16,791 nt of DNA. Source: Limivivens faecihominis (GTDB lineage Bacteria; Bacillota; Clostridia; Lachnospirales; Lachnospiraceae). Positions 5,688 to 14,399 of this stretch are shown here, piece after piece. Below the pieces are notes generated by a model. The model was not told the origin of the DNA. It saw nothing but the letters and a program-made list of their open reading frames with translations, and did not search any database. A program made the translations under genes and the position numbers. Location of the stretch: NCBI RefSeq assembly GCF_020686945.1, contig NZ_JAJEPR010000051.1:1-16791 (forward strand), in the 5' to 3' direction. Position 1 is the first letter of the stretch. Every line of letters starts with the position of its first letter.

Positions 5688-6376
5688 AAGGAACCTTATA
5701 TGGCGTGGGAATCGGACCGGGAGATCCGGAGCTTCTGACTTTAAAGGCGGTGCGGCTGATCCGGGAAAACGAGGTCATTGCCCTTCCGGGAGAGGACCCG
5801 AAGGAGACTGTGGCTTACAAGATCTCGGTCCAGGCCGTGCCGGAGCTTGCGGACAAGACACTCCTGGCCCTTGCCATGCCCATGACAAAAGATAAAAAGA
5901 TTCTGAAGGAAAACTATGACCGCGCGGCGGACCGGGTGGCTGAAATACTGGACCAGGGAAAAAATGTCGTGTTTTTAACTCTCGGCGATCCTACCGTTTA
6001 CTCAACCTATATGTATGTACACCAGCGCCTCGAGGCGAAAGGGTATCCGGTGGTCATCGTCAGCGGCATCACCTCTTTCTGCGCGGTGGCAGCCCGGATG
6101 AACATGAGTCTCGTGGAGAGAAGCGAGCCCCTTCATGTGATCCCGGCATCCTATCAGATCGAGGAGGCCTTAAAGCTTCCGGGCACCAAGGTGCTGATGA
6201 AGGCCGGAAAACAGATGAAATATGTGCAGGAACAGGTAAAAGATTTTGGAAAAAATGCCGTGATGATCGAAAACTGCGGCATGCCGGATGAGAAAATCTA
6301 TGCTTCCGGGGAAGAGATCCCGGAAAGCGCCGGTTATTATTCGCTGATTATTGTCAAGGAGGAAGGAAAAGAATGA
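5684..6376 (+). CDS. cbiL: Cobalt-factor II / precorrin-2 C20-methyltransferase
   Basis: CbiL (CobI) of 230 residues, a tetrapyrrole methyltransferase that adds the C20 methyl group to cobalt-factor II. It shows the family glycine-rich start GVGIGPGDPELLTLKAV (residues 7-23), the LTLGDPTVYSTYMYV block (98-112) and the GITSFCAVAARM block (128-139). The C-terminal AGKQMKYVQEQVKDFG and ENCGMPDEKI segments also fit C20 methylases rather than uroporphyrinogen methylases. The start has a strong AAGGAGG at 5671-5677. Four-base ATGA overlaps join it to cbiD and to cbiF. Because the operon is of the cobalt-early type, cobalt-factor II is the inferred substrate; the sequence alone does not exclude metal-free precorrin-2. 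Confidence 0.94.
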   Translation: MKGTLYGVGIGPGDPELLTLKAVRLIRENEVIALPGEDPKETVAYKISVQAVPELADKTLLALAMPMTKDKKILKENYDRAADRVAEILDQGKNVVFLTLGDPTVYSTYMYVHQRLEAKGYPVVIVSGITSFCAVAARMNMSLVERSEPLHVIPASYQIEEALKLPGTKVLMKAGKQMKYVQEQVKDFGKNAVMIENCGMPDEKIYASGEEIPESAGYYSLIIVKEEGKE

Positions 6377-7131
6377 TACATTTCGTAGGAGCAGGTTCCG
6401 GAGCACCGGACCTTATCACTGTCCGCGGACAGAAATTTCTTCAGGAGGCCGATGTGATCATTTATGCCGGTTCCCTGGTAAATCCGGAGCTTCTGAATGA
6501 GAAAAAAGAGGGCTGTAAGGTTTACAACAGCGCCACGATGACGCTGGAGGAAGTGCTGGACGTTATGTTTGAGGCGGAAAAAGACGGCCTTATGACGGTC
6601 CGGCTTCACACCGGAGATCCCTGCCTTTACGGAGCAATCCGCGAGCAGATGGATGTGCTGGATGAAAAAGGCATTGTCTACGATTACTGTCCCGGTGTCA
6701 GCTCTTTCTGCGGAGCTGCCAGCGCCCTGAATCTTGAATACACTTTGCCGGACGTTTCCCAGAGCGTCATCATCACCCGCATGGCCGGAAGAACCCCGGT
6801 GCCGGAAAAAGAGGAGATCGCCTCTCTGGCTTCTCACCATGCGACGATGGTGGTATTTTTGAGTACCGGTATGCTGGAAAAACTCTCCGAGCGCTTGATC
6901 GCCGGCGGGTATACAAAAGACACGCCGGCGGCTATTGTATACAAGGCTACCTGGGAGGATGAGAGAGCCTTTGTATGCACAGTGGGAACCCTGGCAGAGA
7001 CAGCGAAAAAGAACAACATCACGAAGACAGCTCTGATGATCATCGGCGATGTGGTGACTCACAGCCACTACAACCGTTCCGAGCTTTATAACCCGGCCTT
7101 CACTACAGAGTTCCGGGAGGCGACAAAATGA
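6373..7131 (+). CDS. cbiF: Cobalt-precorrin-4 C11-methyltransferase
   Basis: CbiF (CobM) of 252 residues, which transfers a methyl group from SAM to C11 of cobalt-precorrin-4. Motifs in order are VGAGSGAPDLITVRG (residues 5-19), HTGDPCLYGAIREQM (79-93), PGVSSFCGAAS (107-117) and ITRMAGRTPVPE (134-145). The last is typical of C11 methyltransferases and separates it from CbiL, CbiH and uroporphyrinogen methylase. The length is standard. An AAGGAGG about ten bases upstream marks the start, and the start codon overlaps the cbiL stop (ATGA). The next gene, cbiG, also begins inside the stop region of this one. CbiF makes the substrate that CbiG opens, so the gene order follows the pathway. Confidence 0.95.
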   Translation: MIHFVGAGSGAPDLITVRGQKFLQEADVIIYAGSLVNPELLNEKKEGCKVYNSATMTLEEVLDVMFEAEKDGLMTVRLHTGDPCLYGAIREQMDVLDEKGIVYDYCPGVSSFCGAASALNLEYTLPDVSQSVIITRMAGRTPVPEKEEIASLASHHATMVVFLSTGMLEKLSERLIAGGYTKDTPAAIVYKATWEDERAFVCTVGTLAETAKKNNITKTALMIIGDVVTHSHYNRSELYNPAFTTEFREATK

Positions 7132-8183
7132 AACTGGCAGTCATCAGCTTCACCGAGCGGGGAAGCAGACTGAACCGGTCCGTGAGCGAGCTTTTGAGCC
7201 GGGAAGGCATCGAGGTGGAGAGTACGGCTCTGGCAAAATATGCGGAAAGCGCCGGGCTTTCTCCACTGACGACTTCTCTTCATGACTGGACGGAGAAAAT
7301 GTTTGAAAGTCAGGATGCTCTGCTGTTTATCGGAGCGACGGGCATCGCCGTCCGGAGCATTGCGCCCTTTGTGGCGGATAAGAGAAAAGACCCGGCGGTG
7401 GTGGTTATGGATGAGAAGGGCATTTTTGCGATTTCTCTGCTCTCCGGCCATATCGGCGGGGCCAATGAGCTGGCGGGAAAGCTTGCCAACCTCACGGGAG
7501 CGATTCCGGTGATTACGACAGCCACCGACGTCAACGGCCGTTTTGCTGTGGATGTGTTCGCGAAGAAGCAGAAGCTCTGGATCGCGGATATGAAGGCGGC
7601 AAAGCAGGTCTCTGCTGATGTGCTGGATGAGAAAAAGATCGGCCTGGTGACAGATTTCCCGATTCTGGGCGAGATGCCGGAGGAGCTGGAGCTTTTGAAG
7701 GGAACGGAACCCTTTGAGGGGAAAACGGGCATTGTCATTGCCCTGAACGAAACGTTTCATCCGTTTCCCTGTACCCTTCATCTGATTCCGAAGATTGTGG
7801 CCTTAGGGCTCGGCTGCCGGAAAGGAAAAGAGGAGGCTGCCATCGAGGAGGCAGTCCTGGAAGCTCTTTCCCGGAACCGCCTTTCCATCCACAGTCTGAT
7901 GGGAGCGGCCAGCGTCGATCTCAAGGCGGAGGAACCGGGGATTTTGGCTTTTTGCGAAAAGTACGGACTGGATTTTCAGACCTATTCTGCGGAGGAGCTC
8001 TCCGAAGCGGAAGGAGATTTTACCCCCTCGTCCTTCGTGAAAAACGTGGCCGGGGTGGATAATGTGTGCGAGAGAAGCGCCGTTCTTTTGAGTGACGGCG
8101 GAAAACTTATACAGAAAAAAGCAGCGGGAAACGGCGTCACCGTGGCGCTGGCTGTGAAAGAATGGAGCGTTGAATTTGAGTAA
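7128..8183 (+). CDS. cbiG: Cobalt-precorrin-5A hydrolase
   Basis: CbiG of 351 residues, which opens the delta-lactone of cobalt-precorrin-5A and releases acetaldehyde, the step that removes C20 in the oxygen-independent pathway. The N-terminal domain includes FIGATGIAVRSIAP (67-80) and LLSGHIGGANELAGKLA (104-120), both hallmark blocks. ITTATDVNGRFAVD follows at about 129-142. A central linker leads to the C-terminal CbiG domain, starting at IVALGLGCRKGK (223-234) and ending with SPSSFVKNVAGVDNVCERSA-like residues. It is a normal two-domain protein. The ATG at 7128 has GGGAGG eight bases upstream and overlaps the cbiF stop by four bases. Its presence shows that the pathway here is the anaerobic one. 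Confidence 0.94.
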   Translation: MKLAVISFTERGSRLNRSVSELLSREGIEVESTALAKYAESAGLSPLTTSLHDWTEKMFESQDALLFIGATGIAVRSIAPFVADKRKDPAVVVMDEKGIFAISLLSGHIGGANELAGKLANLTGAIPVITTATDVNGRFAVDVFAKKQKLWIADMKAAKQVSADVLDEKKIGLVTDFPILGEMPEELELLKGTEPFEGKTGIVIALNETFHPFPCTLHLIPKIVALGLGCRKGKEEAAIEEAVLEALSRNRLSIHSLMGAASVDLKAEEPGILAFCEKYGLDFQTYSAEELSEAEGDFTPSSFVKNVAGVDNVCERSAVLLSDGGKLIQKKAAGNGVTVALAVKEWSVEFE

Positions 8184-8916
8184 GATCTATGTGGTGGGCA
8201 TTGGCCCGGGAGAATATGAACAGATGACGATGCGGGCAGCCAACGCCCTGTCATCCTGCGATACGATCGTTGGTTATACGGTTTATGTGGATCTGGTGAA
8301 GGCGCATTTTGCAGACAAGGAATTCCTCACCACTCCCATGAGAAAGGAAGTGGACCGCTGCGTCCTGGCCTTCGAGGAGGCGAAAAAAGGAAAGACCGTG
8401 GCGATGATCTGCAGCGGAGACGCCGGCGTTTACGGCATGTCCGGCCTGATGCTGGAGATCGGCGTGGACTATCCGGAGGTGGAAGTCGAGGTGATCCCCG
8501 GCGTGACGGCGGCGACAGGCGGAGCGGCAGTGCTCGGCGCGCCCCTGATTCACGATTTTGCCCTGATCAGCTTAAGCGACCTTCTGACCCCCTGGGAAAA
8601 AATCGAGAAGCGGCTGCTTCTGGCCAGCGAGGCGGACTTTGTCATCTGCCTTTACAATCCCTCCAGTCATAAGAGAAAGGATTATCTCCAGAAAGCCTGC
8701 GATCTCATGCTTCAGCACAAGGCTCCGGAGACCGTCTGTGGTCTGGTGCAGAACATCGGCAGGGAAGGCGAGACGTATCGCATTCTGACCTTACAGGAGC
8801 TTCGGGATACCCAGGTGGATATGTTTACCACAGTTTTTGTAGGCAACTCCATGACAAAAGAGATCAACGGAAAGATGGTTACTCCGAGAGGGTACAGACA
8901 TGGAAAAGAAGAGTAA
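8176..8916 (+). CDS. cbiH: Cobalt-precorrin-3 C17-methyltransferase (ring contraction)
   Basis: CbiH (CobJ) of 246 residues, which methylates C17 and drives ring contraction to cobalt-precorrin-4. Motifs are VVGIGPGEYEQMTMRA (6-21), CSGDAGVYGMSG (79-90), PGVTAATGGAAVLGAPLIHDF beginning at 108, ISLSDLLTPW (131-140) and LYNPSSHKR (159-167), the last two being typical of C17 methylases. No ATG is available. Two TTG codons lie at 8170 and 8176, and the GGAG at 8164-8167 sits eight bases before the second, so TTG 8176 (giving MSKIYVV) is preferred over 8170, which would be only two bases away. The gene overlaps the end of cbiG. Its 3' end overlaps the cbiJ-E-T gene by 17 bases. Confidence 0.93.
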   Translation: MSKIYVVGIGPGEYEQMTMRAANALSSCDTIVGYTVYVDLVKAHFADKEFLTTPMRKEVDRCVLAFEEAKKGKTVAMICSGDAGVYGMSGLMLEIGVDYPEVEVEVIPGVTAATGGAAVLGAPLIHDFALISLSDLLTPWEKIEKRLLLASEADFVICLYNPSSHKRKDYLQKACDLMLQHKAPETVCGLVQNIGREGETYRILTLQELRDTQVDMFTTVFVGNSMTKEINGKMVTPRGYRHGKEE

Positions 8917-10891
8917 GATTCTGATTTTTGCAGGAACGACGGAAGGACGGGAGCTGGCAGAATTTCTGAGTGAAAGAGAGGTCGAGGCCGAGATTTCCGT
9001 GGCGACGGAGTACGGTGAGACCCTTCTCTCACCCGGACCTTTCCTGAAAATTCATCAGGGACGGATGGAAGAGGGCGAAATGGAAGCTTTTTTCCGGGAG
9101 GAAGAGATCGGAACCGTGGTGGATGCAACCCACCCTTACGCGGTGGTGGTTTCGGAAAATATCCGTGAGGCCTGTACCCATACTGGCACCGAGTACATCC
9201 GCCTCTTGAGAGAGCAGAGTACAGACACGGCGGATTGTATTTTCGTGGAGGACACGGCGGGAGCCGTGGAGTATCTGAAACAGACGGAGGGCAACGTGCT
9301 TCTGACGACAGGAAGCAAGGAGCTGAAAGCCTTCACGGCTCTTCCGGATTTTGAAAAACGCCTCTATGCCCGGGTGCTTTCGACACCGGAGGTGGCTACA
9401 ATGGCGGCTTCCCTGGGGTTCGTGGGAAAACACCTCATCTGCATGCAGGGACCCTTCAGCAAAGAGCTGAACACCGCGATGCTGAAGCAGTTTGACGCGG
9501 CTTATCTGGTGACAAAAGACTCCGGCAAAGTGGGTGGTTTTGAGGAAAAGCTTCTCTCCGCCAGAGAAGCCGGAGCCAAAGTCATTCTCATCGGCCGGCC
9601 GAAGGAGCCGGGCACCGAAGGAAAATCCTTCCTTGAGGTGAAGCATCTTCTGATGGAGCGCTATGCCATTCCGGCGAAAAGGGCGATCAGCCTCATCGGC
9701 ATCGGCATGGGAAATCCGGCAAACCGGACGCTGGAGGCAGAGCGGGCCATCCGGGAGGCGGATGTGCTCATCGGCGCGGGACGGATGCTGGAGGAGACCG
9801 ACAGCTATGGCAAACCGAAATTTGTCTCCTACCGGCCCACAGAGATCCGGGATTACGTCTACGCTCATCCGGAGTATGAGAGAGCGGCGATTCTTCTCTC
9901 CGGGGATGTGGGCTTTTACAGCGGAGCCAAGAAGCTCTACGAAGCCTTTGAAGGGGAGAAGATCGAGGTCTATTCCGGCATTTCCTCCGTGGTCTATTTC
10001 TTAGGGAAGCTTCATCTTGCGTGGGAGGATGTCTGTCTCATGAGCGTCCACGGAAGAAAGCAGAACCTGATCGGAGCCGTCAAGCGGAACCGAAAGGTTT
10101 TTGCCCTGGTGGGTGAAAAAGATGGCATCGCGAAGATTTGCGACAAGCTTCTCTCTTATGGAATGGATGAGGTGAAAATCTATGTGGGCGAGCGCCTTTC
10201 CTATCCGGAAGAACAGATCACGGAAGGAACGCCGGAGAGTCTGAAAGGACAGCTTTTTGATCCTCTCTCCGTGGTGCTTCTGGTCAACGAAACGCCGGAA
10301 AAACTCACGACCCACGGTCTTTCCGACGATGTATTTCTCCGGGCAAAGGTACCGATGACGAAGCAGGGCATACGGAGCATTTCTCTTTCCAAGCTGGCTC
10401 TTGAGGAAGATTCCATCTGCTGGGATGTGGGAGCCGGAACCGGTTCTGTTTCGGTCGAGATGGCAAGACAGTGTCCGAGAGGCGAGGTCTGGGCCATTGA
10501 GAAAAAGGATGAAGCGGTAGAACTTCTGGAGGAAAACCGGCGGAAATTTGCCCTCGACAACCTGACGATCGTTCCGGGGCTGGCGCCGGAGGCCTTAAAG
10601 GAGCTGCCTGCGCCGACCCATGTGTTTATCGGCGGTTCCTCCGGCAATCTGATTTGCATTATGGAGGCGGCTCTTGAGAAAAATCCGAGGGTGCGGTTTG
10701 TCATCAATGCGATCGCGCTGGAGACCGTGGCAGAAGCTCTGGAAGCTTTGAAAAGTCTTCCTGTGACGGACAGCGACATTGTGACGGCCATGATCGGAGA
10801 GTCAAAAGAGATCGGAAGGTACCATATGATGATGGGGCAGAATCCGGTCTATGTGATCTCCTGCACCGGAAAGGGGGAGGAAGATGAGTAA
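8900..10891 (+). CDS. cbiJ-cbiE-cbiT: Triple fusion: cobalt-precorrin-6A reductase (CbiJ) - CbiE - CbiT
   Basis: A 663-residue protein joining three consecutive pathway activities. Residues 1 to about 258 are CbiJ/CobK, the cobalt-precorrin-6A reductase: ILIFAGTTEGREL (7-19), VVDATHPYA (73-81), TTGSKEL (136-142), CMQGPFSKEL (181-190) and TKDSGKVGGFEEK (205-217). Residues about 262-465 are CbiE, the C5 methyltransferase: ISLIGIGMGNP (263-273), ILLSGDVGFYSGAK (331-344), GISSVVYFLGKL (360-371) and MSVHGR (381-386). Residues about 475-655 are CbiT, the C15 methyltransferase/C12 decarboxylase: VPMTKQGIRSISLSKL (484-499) and the SAM-binding WDVGAGTGSVSVEMA (508-522). CbiE-CbiT fusions (CobL) are common; CbiJ in the same chain is less so. 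I see no frameshift or internal stop, and the joints are short linkers. The start at 8900 follows GAGAGGG, and the end overlaps cbiA by eight bases. Confidence 0.94.
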   Translation: MEKKSKILIFAGTTEGRELAEFLSEREVEAEISVATEYGETLLSPGPFLKIHQGRMEEGEMEAFFREEEIGTVVDATHPYAVVVSENIREACTHTGTEYIRLLREQSTDTADCIFVEDTAGAVEYLKQTEGNVLLTTGSKELKAFTALPDFEKRLYARVLSTPEVATMAASLGFVGKHLICMQGPFSKELNTAMLKQFDAAYLVTKDSGKVGGFEEKLLSAREAGAKVILIGRPKEPGTEGKSFLEVKHLLMERYAIPAKRAISLIGIGMGNPANRTLEAERAIREADVLIGAGRMLEETDSYGKPKFVSYRPTEIRDYVYAHPEYERAAILLSGDVGFYSGAKKLYEAFEGEKIEVYSGISSVVYFLGKLHLAWEDVCLMSVHGRKQNLIGAVKRNRKVFALVGEKDGIAKICDKLLSYGMDEVKIYVGERLSYPEEQITEGTPESLKGQLFDPLSVVLLVNETPEKLTTHGLSDDVFLRAKVPMTKQGIRSISLSKLALEEDSICWDVGAGTGSVSVEMARQCPRGEVWAIEKKDEAVELLEENRRKFALDNLTIVPGLAPEALKELPAPTHVFIGGSSGNLICIMEAALEKNPRVRFVINAIALETVAEALEALKSLPVTDSDIVTAMIGESKEIGRYHMMMGQNPVYVISCTGKGEEDE

Positions 10892-12359
10892 AAACAATAC
10901 TCCGCGGTTTCTTCTGACCGCGCCGAAAAGCGGCAGCGGAAAGACCCTTGTGACCTGCGGAATCCTGGCGGCTTTAAGAAAACGGGGGCTTCGGGTCTCC
11001 TCCTTTAAATGCGGCCCGGACTACATCGACCCCATGTTTCATTCCCGGGTGCTGGGAGCGAAATCCCGGAATCTCGATACCTTTTTTACCGATGAGGAGA
11101 CGACCCGTTATCTGATGAAGCGGGGAGCCGAGGATACGGATATCTCCGTGGTGGAAGGCGTCATGGGCTACTATGACGGTCTGGGCGGTATCGACACGAA
11201 GGCCAGCGCCTATGATCTGGCGGCAGTGACGAAGACACCGGCAGTTCTGATCGTGGATACTCGCGGTATGAGCCTTTCCGCACTGGCAGAGATCAAAGGT
11301 TTTCTTACCTATAAAAAAGAGAGCCATATCAAGGGTGTGATCCTGAACCGCATGTCCCCGATGCTCTATCCGGAGGTGAAAAGTCGGGTGGAGGAGGAAC
11401 TCGGCATCCGGGTTTTTGGCTATGTGCCGAAGCTTATGGAGCTGAATCTGGAGAGCCGTCATCTGGGGCTGGTGCTCCCGGATGAGGTAAAAGAGCTCTC
11501 CGAGAAATTTGACCATCTGGCGGAGATGCTGGAGAAATCGTTGGATATCGACGGACTGATTGAGCTGGCGGGGGAGACGGAAAAATTGGAGGTTGCAGAC
11601 AGAAATGCTGACAGCCGGAACCCGGCAGTTTCAACGGAAACAGAGGACGATGCAGGACTTCCGGCAACCTTGAAAAAAATTCTCTCCTCCCCGGAAGTCG
11701 CTAGCGTCTGTGTCCACAGGCCCCGTATCGCCGTGGCCAAGGACGAAGCCTTCTGCTTTATTTATGAAGATAATCTGGGCCTCTTAAAAGAACTGGGAGC
11801 AGAAATCACCTTTTTCTCCCCTCTCCACGACAAACATTTTCCCGAAAACTGCGACGGCCTTCTTCTCTACGGCGGCTATCCGGAGCTTTCCGCACGGGAA
11901 CTCTCAGAGAACGTCTCCATGAGACAGGAAATCCGGGATCGCCTGAAAAACGGCTTCCCCTGTCTGGCGGAGTGCGGTGGTTTCATGTATCTTCACACCA
12001 CAATGGAGGATATGGAAGGGAACGCCTGGGAGATGGCGGACGTCATCGACGGAAGGGCTTATAAGACGGAAAAACTGGGGCGTTTCGGCTACATCGAGCT
12101 CACGGGAAATGCGGAGGACAGAAAATTCCTAGGACAGGACGTCGGTGTCTTGAGAGCCCATGAGTTCCACTATTTTGACAGCACTTCCTGCGGGACCGAT
12201 TTCCATGCGAAAAAGCCCTTAAGAAAGCGTTCCTGGGATTGTATTCATGGAACTGAGACTCAGCTGTTCGGTTTCCCACATCTTTATTATTACAGCAATC
12301 CGGCGCTGGCCCTGGAATTTTTGGAAGCCTGTGTCCGTCAAAGGAGTAAAAACGTATGA
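10884..12359 (+). CDS. cbiA: Cobyrinate a,c-diamide synthase
   Basis: CbiA (CobB) of 491 residues, which uses ATP and glutamine to amidate the a and c side chains of cobyrinic acid. The N-terminal dethiobiotin-synthetase-like ATPase domain has the P-loop APKSGSGKT (13-21), KCGPDYIDPMFH (42-53) and VVEGVMGYYDG (about 89-99). The C-terminal glutamine amidotransferase domain begins near residue 282 (RIAVAKDEAFCFIYEDNL), with LLLYGGYPEL and the nucleophile C364 in LAECGGFMYL. The chain is some 30 residues longer than many CbiA proteins because of a low-complexity linker around residues 235-265 (NADSRNPAVSTETEDDAG). A very strong GGGGGAGG precedes the ATG at 10884. The stop overlaps cbiB by four bases. 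Confidence 0.95.
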   Translation: MSKNNTPRFLLTAPKSGSGKTLVTCGILAALRKRGLRVSSFKCGPDYIDPMFHSRVLGAKSRNLDTFFTDEETTRYLMKRGAEDTDISVVEGVMGYYDGLGGIDTKASAYDLAAVTKTPAVLIVDTRGMSLSALAEIKGFLTYKKESHIKGVILNRMSPMLYPEVKSRVEEELGIRVFGYVPKLMELNLESRHLGLVLPDEVKELSEKFDHLAEMLEKSLDIDGLIELAGETEKLEVADRNADSRNPAVSTETEDDAGLPATLKKILSSPEVASVCVHRPRIAVAKDEAFCFIYEDNLGLLKELGAEITFFSPLHDKHFPENCDGLLLYGGYPELSARELSENVSMRQEIRDRLKNGFPCLAECGGFMYLHTTMEDMEGNAWEMADVIDGRAYKTEKLGRFGYIELTGNAEDRKFLGQDVGVLRAHEFHYFDSTSCGTDFHAKKPLRKRSWDCIHGTETQLFGFPHLYYYSNPALALEFLEACVRQRSKNV

Positions 12360-13318
12360 TATCACTATTGGCCCTTCTGGCGGGCTTTTTACTGGATCTT
12401 CTCATCGGGGATCCGCATTTTCTCTATCATCCCGTGCGGCTGGTAGGGGCGCTGATTTCTTTCCTGGAGAAAGTGATCCGGAAAATTTTCCCGAAAACGG
12501 AAAAAGGCGAGCTGGCCGGCGGCACTCTCATGGCAGTCCTTGTTATGGCCGTGACGACGGCGGTGCCGGCGCTGCTTCTCTATTTTGCAGGCCTCTGGTG
12601 CGTCCAGGCGAGATTTGTGGTGGAGATGATCCTCTGCTACTGGCTTCTTGCCACCAAGTCTCTGAAGGATGAGAGCATGAAGGTCTATGACAAGCTGGCA
12701 GCAGGCGACCTTGAGGGAAGCCGCTATGCCGTCTCAATGATCGTGGGCCGGGACACGGCGGTGCTGGATGAAAAAGGCGTGACCAAGGCGGCGGTAGAGA
12801 CCGTGGCGGAAAATACTTCCGACGGCATCATCGCTCCGATGCTTTTCATGGCGATCGGCGGGGCTGTTTTCGGCTGGTTCTACAAATCCATCAATACCAT
12901 GGACTCCATGGTGGGCTACAAGAACGACAAGTACCTGTATTTTGGCCGTTTTGCGGCGAAGCTGGACGATGTGGTGAATTTCATCCCGGCCCGGCTTTCC
13001 GGCATTCTCATGGTGCTGGCCTCCGGTTTTATAGGCCTTGACCGGGCAAACGCCTGGAAGATTTTCAAGCGGGACCGGAAGAATCACGCCAGCCCCAATT
13101 CCGCCCAGACCGAAGCCGTCATGGCGGGAGCTCTTCGGGTGCAGCTGGCAGGAGATGCCTGGTATTTTGGAAAACTCTACAAGAAACCCACGATCGGGGA
13201 CGATTTAAGACCAGTGGAGTACGAGGATATCAAGAGAGCCAACCAGCTTCTCTATGCGACGGCGCTCCTGTCACTGCTGGTATTTTCCCTCGTGAAGTTT
13301 CTGGTGCTCTGGGCATAA
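12356..13318 (+). CDS. cbiB: Adenosylcobinamide-phosphate synthase, membrane protein
   Basis: CbiB of 320 residues (CobD in Pseudomonas nomenclature), the integral membrane enzyme that attaches aminopropanol phosphate to adenosylcobyric acid. The conserved N-terminal FLLDLLIGDPHFLYHPVR spans residues 11-28. ETVAENTSDGIIAPMLF (148-164) and TMDSMVGYKNDKYLYFGRFA (181-200), followed by KLDDVVNFIPARLSG, form the conserved cytosolic/loop core. Hydrophobic, probably membrane-spanning stretches lie near residues 1-18, 56-82, 160-175, 208-228 and 299-318. AAAGGAG at 12340-12346 precedes the ATG at 12356, which overlaps the cbiA stop (ATGA). Together with CobD, encoded next, it completes the arm attachment. 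Confidence 0.94.
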   Translation: MISLLALLAGFLLDLLIGDPHFLYHPVRLVGALISFLEKVIRKIFPKTEKGELAGGTLMAVLVMAVTTAVPALLLYFAGLWCVQARFVVEMILCYWLLATKSLKDESMKVYDKLAAGDLEGSRYAVSMIVGRDTAVLDEKGVTKAAVETVAENTSDGIIAPMLFMAIGGAVFGWFYKSINTMDSMVGYKNDKYLYFGRFAAKLDDVVNFIPARLSGILMVLASGFIGLDRANAWKIFKRDRKNHASPNSAQTEAVMAGALRVQLAGDAWYFGKLYKKPTIGDDLRPVEYEDIKRANQLLYATALLSLLVFSLVKFLVLWA

Positions 13319-13331
13319 AAAGGAGAAAAGA

Positions 13332-14372
13332 ATGAAAAAACATAAGCATGGCGGAGATATATATTCAAGAAACATAGAGATGGATTATTCTGCCAACATC
13401 AGCCCTTTGGGGATTCCGAAGCGGTCTGAAGAGGCTATCCTGGCTTCTCTGGACCGGCTGGTACATTATCCGGATGTGGAATGCCGCTCTCTCCGGGCGA
13501 TGCTCTCCGAGAAGGAAGGGATTCCGGCAGATTTTATCCTCTGTGGAAACGGAGCGGCGGAGCTTATTTTTGCCCTGGCAAACGGGCTTAAACCGAAGCG
13601 GGCTCTGGTGGCCGCGCCGGGCTTTGCAGAGTATGAGCAGGCCCTTTCGGGCGCAGGCTGTGAGCTTTCTTTTTATGAATTAAAAGAAGCGCAGGGGTTT
13701 GCCTATCAGGAGGATTACTTTCAGAACATCACGGAAGAGCTGGATATGGTTTTCCTGTGCAATCCGAATAATCCCACAGGAGGAACTGTGGACCGGGCGT
13801 TTCTGATCGCGGCGGCGGAGCGGTGCCGGGAATGTGGCTGCCTGCTTGTCGTGGACGAGTGTTTCAATAAGTTTCTGGATGACGCGGAAGCGGTCACGAT
13901 GAAGCCTTATCTCGAACAGTATCCGAATCTCGTGATTCTGGATGCTTTTACGAAAATATATGCGATGCCCGGCCTCCGGCTCGGTTACTGTATGACGGCC
14001 AATGAGAGAATCCGGGAAAAAATGCGCTCTGTCATGCAGCCCTGGAGCGTCTCCACGCTGGCCCAGGTGGCCGGTGAGGCTGCCCTGGAAGAAGAGTTTT
14101 ATGTGTATGAAGTGCGGACTGTGATCCGGGAGGAACGAAGCTTTCTGGAGCACGAGATGCGGAAACTGGGGCTTACGGTCTTTTCGGCGAGAGCGAATTT
14201 TATCTTTTTCAAGGCGCCGGAAGATCTGGCAGAAAAGTTGCTGGCGAAAAGCATCCTGATCAGGGACTGCAGCAATTACCGCGGCCTGAAGAAAGGATAT
14301 TTCCGCATTGCGGTCCGAGGCCACAGGGAAAACGAGGCGCTGATGCGGGCTTTCGCGGAAGTCTTGAGCTGA
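13332..14372 (+). CDS. cobD: L-threonine-O-3-phosphate decarboxylase (PLP enzyme)
   Basis: A 346-residue fold-type I aminotransferase-like enzyme matching CobD of Salmonella, which decarboxylates threonine phosphate to (R)-1-amino-2-propanol phosphate for CbiB. It begins HKHGGDIYSRN and has MDYSANISPLGIP near residue 17, a FLCNPNNPTGG block for cofactor and substrate contacts, VVDECFNKF with the conserved aspartate, and DAFTKIYAMPGLRLGY, in which K208 should hold pyridoxal phosphate. The relation to histidinol-phosphate aminotransferases means the protein alone is ambiguous, but the HGG start and the position between cbiB and cbiP make CobD the clear choice. It has no C-terminal zinc-finger extension of the kind seen in some CobD proteins. 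AAAAGGAGAAAAG precedes the ATG; 13 bases separate it from cbiB. Confidence 0.9.
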   Translation: MKKHKHGGDIYSRNIEMDYSANISPLGIPKRSEEAILASLDRLVHYPDVECRSLRAMLSEKEGIPADFILCGNGAAELIFALANGLKPKRALVAAPGFAEYEQALSGAGCELSFYELKEAQGFAYQEDYFQNITEELDMVFLCNPNNPTGGTVDRAFLIAAAERCRECGCLLVVDECFNKFLDDAEAVTMKPYLEQYPNLVILDAFTKIYAMPGLRLGYCMTANERIREKMRSVMQPWSVSTLAQVAGEAALEEEFYVYEVRTVIREERSFLEHEMRKLGLTVFSARANFIFFKAPEDLAEKLLAKSILIRDCSNYRGLKKGYFRIAVRGHRENEALMRAFAEVLS

Positions 14373-14399
14373 TTTTTTTACAAAGGAAAGGAAATCGAT

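Noticed and set aside
14366..14399. Terminator between cobD and cbiP because of a T-run
   Set aside because: No stem precedes the T-run, and cbiP follows with a strong ribosome binding site, so the operon most likely continues.
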